From Rubrolithibacter sp043763625 (GTDB taxonomy: Bacteria; Bacteroidota; Bacteroidia; Sphingobacteriales; Sphingobacteriaceae), in the NCBI GenBank assembly GCA_043763625.1, contig JAYULL010000003.1, positions 1 to 22,155 on the forward strand: DNA of 22,155 nucleotides. Direction: 5' to 3'. Below, piece after piece: positions 15,997-22,155 of this stretch. A program made the position numbers and the translations under genes. Under the pieces are notes generated by a model. The model worked only from the letters and a program-made list of their open reading frames with translations. It was not told where the DNA came from and ran no database searches. Within the stretch, counting starts at the first letter, position 1. Each line of letters begins with the position of its first letter.

Positions 15997-18900
15997 TTAA
16001 AAATTATACTCGCCACTGCTTATAATGTAATGTTGTTGGTCAATTTCATTCTCTAAACTGTGATTTCTAACGGACATATTTTCTACTTCCATATCAGTTT
16101 GAGGGTTCTTAACAATTATATCATACTTAACTGTGGTGGGAACATATTGCTCGTTGTGAACAATGCCGGTTAAGATTGTTTTATCTGCTACTGTCAGCTG
16201 CGTCGGTGAACCCGGGGTTGAGGTTGTACCCGTCGGAACTCCATTTATTTGCGCAATTAGATTAGAATTAAGCCCCCTGCCGTAGGTAGGAATAACAGAG
16301 TAAATAAACAAGAACCCGGTATTCAGACTGTTTTTATCATTACTTGTTCCTGTTTTAACTCCCAATTTATTTTTGATGAATTTCTCTGCATCTCTTTCAA
16401 ACTCCCCGTTGGAAGTGTTGGTAAGCGGTGTAAGATTATTGAAATTATTACCCGGCCCGCCCAATAAATTATTCAGTAGGTGGCCTTGTACATATATTGT
16501 TTTTCCGCCCGGGCTTGATCCTTTACGTTGTTTCAACGCATTCCAACTTGCATGGCCTGCAGCGGTACCGGTAATAGATCCGCCTGAAGGGGGGGTATTA
16601 ATAATTTGAACTCGCATCCCTCTTCCCCACCCGCTCGGTGAAGGCCCTATTTGTCCGTCATACTCCGGATTTGTAGTGACAGGCGGTTGCTTTTCAGAAT
16701 CTATATTGGCCATTAGCTCTGCTAAGTGTCCGCTTATTTCTCCGCCTAAAGTTTCTATTGACGATTTTTTGCCTTCTTTTACTGCATCAGTAGCAGTAGC
16801 CGCTGCCGGAGAACTCATCCAAGCGATCGATAAATCCATTGCGTATAACAACAATTGCACTTCACTTTTCTTCGCTGTTAATTCGGCGTTTCCGCTTACA
16901 TCTAAGGAAGTTAAAAATCCTCTTACGGTAGTGGGGTTCCAACTGGCAACCATCAATTCTTTTTTGCCGCCCTTTTCTTCAGTATATAAAGTGTGATCAT
17001 GCCCGTCGACAGCTTTAAATTCCTTTCTTAATCCCAGCCACCCCAATACTGATCCAACCGCTTTTTTTCCCATTTCAACCAGTTTTTCAACCACGGTCAC
17101 TATCTTATCGATCACCCATGTTAAACCTGCATCAACTTTTTCTCGGACCAGTTCCAAAGCATCTTTTAAACGTTCGCTTAAATTGAGCCCGACCTGATTA
17201 GCCAAGAATCCGATCACAATCGGCATACCTCGTGCTAGCGAGCCTTCTAAAAAATCTGCTGCTTTTTTGGTTTGCCCTTGAGCAATTTCAATAGTGCCTT
17301 CTACAAATGAGTTTACAATCTCAAGCATTTCTCTTAAGTATCGGATGAAAGATTGAACGGCCTTATACATCGCTATAGCACTGTTTATTACAGCCATAAT
17401 TCCGGTAGGATCAAGCATACTCAATAGTTTTGTTGTTACTTTATTCACAATCTGATCCATCACAAAACTCTTAACTGCATCTAATACCATATCCCAAACA
17501 TTGGTCAACTTCTCTTTAATTTTATCTGCTATAACAGCCATAAAGCCGCGTTCCTGAACATCCTTGATAAATTCATACGCTTCGCCTACCGCTCCTGCAA
17601 TCTGCTGAGCACGATTAATCATAGCTTTTATTCGGTCTACTTTCGGCTTGCCCATACGTTCTTCCAGTTTCTTCCAGATTTTTTCCATGGTGATATCCAG
17701 CACAACCAACAGCCATTTTAATATTCCCATAAGGGAGAAATCGGTAGGAATAGGTATGCCGGCAGCTTGAACTTCAGACAAGAACCATGCTTTAAGGCCG
17801 TTCCATAAATGTTTTAAGACGTTATCAAAAAACTGCATAAAGCCTTGTTTTACAGCTCTCAGCAAGTTTTTCAGGAAGCCTACAGGGTCCGCCTTTATCA
17901 TCTCAAAAGCCACCATCGCTTTCGTTATTATATTGGCAATTAGGTCGCTCGGGAAGTTCATCACCTTCATAATGACTTCGATAACGATCTTAATAATCTC
18001 AACTACAAAGTTGATAAGTCTTGCTATCGGTTCGCCGAAACGAGCAAGTATCCTTTCGAAAGCCTGAATCGGCTGTGCAAGATCGTTAAGACTAAAGGAA
18101 TTCCAAATATTGATAAACAGTTGAATGACGTAGGCAAGCGTCATGTTCAGCCTCGCCACCGCTGCCTCTATTCTAACCGTAGTTTTTTCAATGGCACCCG
18201 ATTCTTTCAGTTGACTAAACTGCGCCTCCCCTCCTTCCATCAAACTCATAAACCCGCGGATGAGGTTTTCCATAGTGCGTGGCACCACCTCATCTGTAAA
18301 CGGATCTCTCTCAATAATTACGGTTACCAGTGAATATCCTCTCTGTTCTCTCGCCCAAACGGAAAGTCTTCGCATTAAAACTTCTTTGATGAAGCGAAGA
18401 ATAGCAATAGCCGTTTCGCGAACGAAATTCCAAACTCGAAGTACCGGCGCTGCAAACTGATTGTAAATTCGGTGGAACGTATCAATCGGATGCATCAGCA
18501 TCTCGATACTCACGTCGTTCCAAATGGCTAAGAATCCGGCCTTGATGTCTTCGTACGCTCCCGAAAATACTGCTATTCCTTGGTCGATATGATCCGCAAC
18601 CTTTTGGAAGGTGCCGGTTTCCTGCATTTGTTTGCGTTGCTCTCGGCCTTCTTCACCGCCGAGTTCAAGCAATGCGTCTAAAATTGTTGTTCCGTTCTGG
18701 GGAACATCCTCGTCGGTCACGGGATCCTTGCCGAGGATTACTCTAAGTAGCGGATAGGCAGGCGTTTGCTCTCTGATAAACGTGACTATTTGCTCGATCA
18801 AGAAACGTTTTACCGTTTCCAGTAACTCTTTAGCAGCGTTTACAGCGAAATCAACAATACTTTGGATAGTACTGTGAATAATATTTCCGGCGTCTTCAAA

Positions 18901-21285
18901 AATTGCTCGAGGCGAGGCAAGGCGTTCGAGGGTAATGCCGTTCCAGAAAACTTCTATTCGAGAAATAACATCGTCAACGATCGATTCGATCGATAGAATT
19001 TGTCGGTCTATCCAACCGGCTGCATCTTCTAAAGCACCTAATTCGTTAAGCTTTTGGTGGAGCAATCGGCCGCCGGGCATAATATCGAAGGCAGCTTCTA
19101 TAAAATTCTTGCCGTTGCGGTCGACGCCTTCCCCGGTAATCGGATCTTCGGCTAATACTACCCGTAAAGCTCTATAGCCGGGAATGGCCATGGCAAAATC
19201 TCGGGCCTCGCCCAACAGCAGGCGTTTTCCTGCTGCCAGGCCCTCCGCTGCGTAATCGATAGCAGAGTTAACGAATGAAACGGCGGTATCGAACCACGAT
19301 CGCTGGATTGTACCGGAATTGGTTTTTAATTGAATAGGGGGTCCGCGATCATTTTCTTGACTTTCTTTTTCGCTTTGAATGGGAGAGTTGTAAAGCGATG
19401 AACTGTTAGCTGTACCGGTTTGTACTGTGGCGTTTACATCATCGGCAGGGTTACTTTCGTGATTATTTAACGGAGTTCCGGCATCGAAGCCTGTTTCGGC
19501 TTTAAGTTGCAAAGCTTGCTCAGCTTCTTTAGCTTGAACTTCTTCTTCTTTATTTTCTTCGTCCTTACGTTGAAGTCTATTTTCGCTTTCGATTACTTTC
19601 GATTTCGGAGTATGCGTTAAATCTCCGGCAGGGCTGACTGAAAGATTACTTAATTCCGGTTTTGCTTGTGTCGAAGATTCAACCGACGAATCAAGTGTTT
19701 CCTCTTGCTCAATTTCCGGCTTCCTATTAACGTTAAACAGCTCTTTTCTTAACTCTTTTAAGGTTTTCGGTTTTTCTTCTACACTGCCCTCCCCTGTTCC
19801 TAAACTGCCGGTTTTTAGTTTTATCGGATCGAAGAATGCCGTCCAATTACTTATCGGATGATCGCGGGTTTGTACTTGAGCTCCTAAATTATCCTCGCCG
19901 GAAGTGTTTCCGTTTATCGTAGTAACATTTACCCCGTCTGTTTTTTCTACCAACGCGAAATGTGAAAACTCATTGCGATAAGCGATATCGCCGGACTGCG
20001 GAGACTGTCCCGGTAAACGTGCCGCATCGGGCGTAACCATTTTTCCACCCAACTCCCACTTCTTCATCGGCACACCACCCTTATTTAATGCCCAGAAAAC
20101 GAAAATACCGCACCAGCTCGGCATGGCATCCCGCATATACGTATTGGCGGTACTCGGCCGAGGTTGGTTCGGTCGCATGCCTTCCGTTTCCCGCTTCTTT
20201 TTGATATCCTGTTCAGCTACCGACCCTTGAACAGACGTTCCACCGGCACCGCTTACAATTTTATCTTCCCCGAAAGTTGTTTTGAAAAATTCTACCAGCC
20301 TCGGCCATCCTTCTCTAAAACCGTCGGCGCCTTCTTTATTGGCATTTACCTTCCCTTCTTCAGACTTGGCTTTCGCGATTGCATTATTCAACTGAGGAAC
20401 GGCACTGCCGCCTGCCGCCGCATTGCGTTGAATTACTTTCCCGGCTATGGAATTAGAATCGGAGCGAGATTGACTTGCACCCTGCTGAATGGTATGCGTG
20501 AGCTCATGGGCAAGCAAGGTTCCGCCTTCGGCAGTATCGGGAGAGTATTTGCCGCTGTTGAAATAAATGTCGTTTCCATGCGTAAAGGCTTGCGCATGAA
20601 TAGTGTTGCTCATTTGCTGAGCGGTGGTTCCGGTATGTATACGAACTCCCGAGAAATCGGCATTGAACCGACTTTCCATATAAATCTTGTTGTTATCGGG
20701 CAACGCGGAGCCGGAACCTTTGGAGTTACTTAATGTTTCTTCGAAAGAAGAAGTTTCCGGCGGACCTCTTCCTGATCTTTGAACCGTATCTGAGTGATAT
20801 AATGAATTTGATTTACAACTTATGAACTCGCCCGAGCCGGAATCTTCGCAAGCTTCAGAATCGGCATATCGATATAAGTTATTGCTTTTTCTATTTATTG
20901 AGGAAAACAGCTTGGCTTGTACCTGTTCTTCCTCTTCTTTGCATTGTATTGCACTTATTTGCGGAACCTGAAGTTTCGGTTGGATTTCTTCTTCCCGGTT
21001 TTCTTCTTCTTTTAATTGAAGTTTTTCCTCTTCTTTCCCTCCGGCAGCCTGCGGAGCCGGTTCCGGCATTCGCATTACCGTTTCCGCTACGTGATCAGCT
21101 TCTTTTTCATAAGCATCGTTCGGGTTGCTGACGGTTAATTTGGGCTGAACGAAATTAAAGAAAGTCGGACTTTCTTGTCTGCCGAAAAAGGATTGTTCGC
21201 CTGCTTTTCGAAAAAACGAAACTCCTTCTGCTTGCTTATGAGCAAGGGTTGAAGCTTTCGAAGTTTTTTCCGCAGACGAAAACAT
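15997..21285 (-). CDS. Giant multidomain eCIS effector candidate: DUF4157, CHAP-like, helical repeats, nuclease-like C-terminus
   Basis: The product has 1762 residues and no signal peptide. In order: residues 1-200 are disordered, with FF pairs at 24-25, 33-34 and 42-43, then QPKLTVSNPNDAYEKEAD (47-64) and several VQAK-type motifs. Residues 203-269 are DUF4157 with HELTH at 260-264. Residues about 324-486 are CHAP/NlpC-like, with C392 (PSWCGIFVFW), H442 (FSHFALVEK) and N458 or N460. Residues 490-660 are a second disordered linker with LQRK, VQAK and LQLK. Residues 702-1120 are three 140-residue helical repeats. Residues 1130-1420 are a hydrophobic helical region of a type common in long DUF4157 proteins. 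The C-terminus, about 1535-1762, has GHLLNNLLGGPGNNFNNL (1601-1618), resembling DNA/RNA non-specific endonucleases of the His-Me finger class. It starts two bases after the CHAP hydrolase gene. A payload of the particle is the likely role; target and activity are unproven. Confidence 0.85.
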   Translation of the reverse strand: MFSSAEKTSKASTLAHKQAEGVSFFRKAGEQSFFGRQESPTFFNFVQPKLTVSNPNDAYEKEADHVAETVMRMPEPAPQAAGGKEEEKLQLKEEENREEEIQPKLQVPQISAIQCKEEEEQVQAKLFSSINRKSNNLYRYADSEACEDSGSGEFISCKSNSLYHSDTVQRSGRGPPETSSFEETLSNSKGSGSALPDNNKIYMESRFNADFSGVRIHTGTTAQQMSNTIHAQAFTHGNDIYFNSGKYSPDTAEGGTLLAHELTHTIQQGASQSRSDSNSIAGKVIQRNAAAGGSAVPQLNNAIAKAKSEEGKVNANKEGADGFREGWPRLVEFFKTTFGEDKIVSGAGGTSVQGSVAEQDIKKKRETEGMRPNQPRPSTANTYMRDAMPSWCGIFVFWALNKGGVPMKKWELGGKMVTPDAARLPGQSPQSGDIAYRNEFSHFALVEKTDGVNVTTINGNTSGEDNLGAQVQTRDHPISNWTAFFDPIKLKTGSLGTGEGSVEEKPKTLKELRKELFNVNRKPEIEQEETLDSSVESSTQAKPELSNLSVSPAGDLTHTPKSKVIESENRLQRKDEENKEEEVQAKEAEQALQLKAETGFDAGTPLNNHESNPADDVNATVQTGTANSSSLYNSPIQSEKESQENDRGPPIQLKTNSGTIQRSWFDTAVSFVNSAIDYAAEGLAAGKRLLLGEARDFAMAIPGYRALRVVLAEDPITGEGVDRNGKNFIEAAFDIMPGGRLLHQKLNELGALEDAAGWIDRQILSIESIVDDVISRIEVFWNGITLERLASPRAIFEDAGNIIHSTIQSIVDFAVNAAKELLETVKRFLIEQIVTFIREQTPAYPLLRVILGKDPVTDEDVPQNGTTILDALLELGGEEGREQRKQMQETGTFQKVADHIDQGIAVFSGAYEDIKAGFLAIWNDVSIEMLMHPIDTFHRIYNQFAAPVLRVWNFVRETAIAILRFIKEVLMRRLSVWAREQRGYSLVTVIIERDPFTDEVVPRTMENLIRGFMSLMEGGEAQFSQLKESGAIEKTTVRIEAAVARLNMTLAYVIQLFINIWNSFSLNDLAQPIQAFERILARFGEPIARLINFVVEIIKIVIEVIMKVMNFPSDLIANIITKAMVAFEMIKADPVGFLKNLLRAVKQGFMQFFDNVLKHLWNGLKAWFLSEVQAAGIPIPTDFSLMGILKWLLVVLDITMEKIWKKLEERMGKPKVDRIKAMINRAQQIAGAVGEAYEFIKDVQERGFMAVIADKIKEKLTNVWDMVLDAVKSFVMDQIVNKVTTKLLSMLDPTGIMAVINSAIAMYKAVQSFIRYLREMLEIVNSFVEGTIEIAQGQTKKAADFLEGSLARGMPIVIGFLANQVGLNLSERLKDALELVREKVDAGLTWVIDKIVTVVEKLVEMGKKAVGSVLGWLGLRKEFKAVDGHDHTLYTEEKGGKKELMVASWNPTTVRGFLTSLDVSGNAELTAKKSEVQLLLYAMDLSIAWMSSPAAATATDAVKEGKKSSIETLGGEISGHLAELMANIDSEKQPPVTTNPEYDGQIGPSPSGWGRGMRVQIINTPPSGGSITGTAAGHASWNALKQRKGSSPGGKTIYVQGHLLNNLLGGPGNNFNNLTPLTNTSNGEFERDAEKFIKNKLGVKTGTSNDKNSLNTGFLFIYSVIPTYGRGLNSNLIAQINGVPTGTTSTPGSPTQLTVADKTILTGIVHNEQYVPTTVKYDIIVKNPQTDMEVENMSVRNHSLENEIDQQHYIISSGEYNF
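17926..19182 (-). repeat. Three 140-residue protein repeats inside the giant effector
   Basis: Anchor tyrosines at residues 704, 844 and 984 are exactly 140 apart and each begins a conserved strand: RVVLAEDPITGEGV, RVILGKDPVTDEDV and TVIIERDPFTDEVV. A second anchor, a Trp before a conserved S/T-x-x-x-L and a Pro (W781, W922, W1061), recurs with a one-residue shift. The copies are diverged, so the repeat is old, and conserved at protein rather than DNA level. Confidence 0.85.
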
Positions 21286-21287
21286 GA

Positions 21288-22040
21288 TTACTTGTATTCA
21301 ATAAAGCCTTTATTTATTTTGATGATTTTTCGTTGTAATCGAAAAACACCTATTCCGTTCCGGCTGCCGGCAACATTACTGTTTCCTTCAATAGTGCTGA
21401 TAAAACCTCCTTCGACTTTTTCAATTAAGCCGGTATGCCCCATTCCGCTCCCGTGATCTAAGATAAATATCTGCCCCGGCTTAATTAAAGCAGGATCAGC
21501 TGCAGCCTGAGCAGCCGTAATTTTCTCTCCTTTAGACTTATTCCAGTGGTTCAAACAACCGCCTGTTTGCACCGCCGGGTTAGCTCTGTTTAATTCTTGA
21601 GACGCCTTTCGAAAACACCAATACACAAAAGAAGCACACCAAAACAATCCCGGAGGACATCCAACAGAATCAAGATATTGATTAACCTCAGGTCCTTTAT
21701 TGCTTCCGGGAGGTTTTTCCATGACTCCCAGTTGCGACTGTGCAACTTCTACAACCTTCTTTAAAAGCAAACTTCCGGCATCATTAACGGTGTTAACTTC
21801 TTCGATTCCGAATAATGCAGCCCAAGTTATCGCACCTACTTTACCGTCAATTTCTAAAGGATTTCCGTTCTGATCGCGATGGGTTGATTGAAATAACTTT
21901 ATTGCGGATTTTGTTTTAAGTCCGTACGTTCCGGTGGCTTGTAAAGGCCCTAAGCCCAGTTCGTTAATTCGATTTTGTAAGGCAACAACTGTAACTCTGT
22001 CCAAGTCGCCTTCTTTAATAGTTCTGTTCGGGAAATTCAT
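21288..22040 (-). CDS. Peptidoglycan-binding and CHAP-domain hydrolase of the eCIS cluster
   Basis: The 250-residue protein lacks a signal peptide. Residues about 11-78 are a PG_binding_1 domain (VVALQNRINELGLG ... IDGKVGAITWAALFG). Residues about 90-245 are a CHAP amidase/endopeptidase domain with the catalytic C135 in GLFWCASFVYW, H202 in GMGHTGLIEKV and E218 or N220 in TIEGNSN. It should cut cell-wall peptide cross-links or amide bonds. With no export signal, it could be carried by the particle, assist its passage through a wall, or release particles from the producing cell. It lies 11 bases after the tape-measure gene and two bases before the giant effector gene, so all are one transcript. 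Confidence 0.88.
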   Translation of the reverse strand: MNFPNRTIKEGDLDRVTVVALQNRINELGLGPLQATGTYGLKTKSAIKLFQSTHRDQNGNPLEIDGKVGAITWAALFGIEEVNTVNDAGSLLLKKVVEVAQSQLGVMEKPPGSNKGPEVNQYLDSVGCPPGLFWCASFVYWCFRKASQELNRANPAVQTGGCLNHWNKSKGEKITAAQAAADPALIKPGQIFILDHGSGMGHTGLIEKVEGGFISTIEGNSNVAGSRNGIGVFRLQRKIIKINKGFIEYK

Positions 22041-22051
22041 TTCTATTTATT

Positions 22052-22155
22052 TTATAACCAATTTACTGTAAGTAAACTTTTCATCCAAGGCAATTTAATC
22101 ATGGAAATATTCCACGGCAAATGCTCCAGCAACACATCAAAGGATTGCGGATTCA
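22052..22155 (-). CDS. C-terminal 33 residues of a probable eCIS tape-measure protein, cut by window edge
   Basis: On the minus strand, the frame entering at 22153 encodes 33 residues and stops at TAA (22054-22052). The sequence includes SFDVLLEHLPWNISMIKLPWM and ends VNWL. A closing segment of LLxxLPWxISxIKLPWM followed by a short strand is, from memory, characteristic of contractile injection system tape-measure (CIS_TMP) proteins, which set the length of the particle's inner tube. The 11-base gap to the CHAP hydrolase gene supports one operon. The other two frames on this strand are closed. The rest of the gene and, presumably, the sheath, tube and baseplate genes lie beyond the window. 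Confidence 0.7.
   Translation of the reverse strand, partial: NPQSFDVLLEHLPWNISMIKLPWMKSLLTVNWL

Noticed and set aside
15984..16008. AT-only inverted repeat TATAATT/AATTATA at the end of the giant effector gene
   Set aside because: It contains no G or C pairs, overlaps coding sequence, and is expected by chance in such AT-rich DNA; not convincing as a terminator.
20164..20733. A 189-codon open frame antisense to the giant effector
   Set aside because: It lies wholly within a well-supported coding region whose opposite frame has clear domains. Its product has no recognisable motif and mixed composition.

Overview
The window looks like a chromosomal segment from a member of the Bacteroidota. 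The DNA is AT-rich and Shine-Dalgarno sites are weak or absent. Several promoters match the TTTG / TAnnTTTG pattern of this phylum. The gene set also fits: a lone aspartate kinase next to a short DAP decarboxylase, a phospho-sugar mutase, a GNAT-nitrilase fusion, and contractile-injection proteins of the type common in the phylum. No tRNA, rRNA, insertion sequence, integrase or CRISPR array was seen.

Positions 1-6.7 kb are mostly housekeeping. A truncated phosphohexomutase on the minus strand diverges from a plus-strand lysine-pathway operon: aspartate kinase, diaminopimelate decarboxylase, and a small thioredoxin-fold [2Fe-2S] protein. A ferritin and an unassigned 122-codon gene run on the minus strand. 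A GNAT/carbon-nitrogen hydrolase fusion follows on the plus strand and ends in a terminator, then a possible 54-aa gene. From 6.75 to 8.83 kb lies a minus-strand TetR regulator / ferredoxin-fold (HMA-like) peptide / MFS exporter operon. A palindrome overlaps its promoter and is probably the TetR operator.

Positions 8.95-12.9 kb carry a bacterial non-homologous end-joining set on the plus strand: a DUF2383 (PA2169-type) helical-bundle protein two bases upstream of ku, then a three-domain DNA ligase D (phosphoesterase-ligase-polymerase). A 78-aa gene of unknown function follows, tail to tail with the next block.

Positions 13.3 kb to the right edge form one minus-strand cluster, and this is the most interesting part. 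It is the effector and assembly end of an extracellular contractile injection system (eCIS, related to Afp, PVC and MAC particles). In transcription order it encodes: the last 33 residues of a probable tape-measure protein, cut by the window edge; a peptidoglycan-binding/CHAP hydrolase; a 1762-residue polymorphic effector candidate; a 400-residue DUF4157 protein with two HExxH motifs; and an Afp15-like AAA+ ATPase. The large protein combines a DUF4157 (eCIS core) domain, an embedded CHAP-like domain, three exact-period 140-residue helical repeats, a long hydrophobic helical region and a His-Me-finger nuclease-like C-terminus. The two DUF4157 proteins share an N-terminal pattern of three FF pairs followed by a VQ(P/R)K motif, and VQAK/IQRK-type motifs recur along both. 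This pattern is a good candidate for a particle-loading or processing signal. The sheath, tube and baseplate genes should lie just beyond position 22155.
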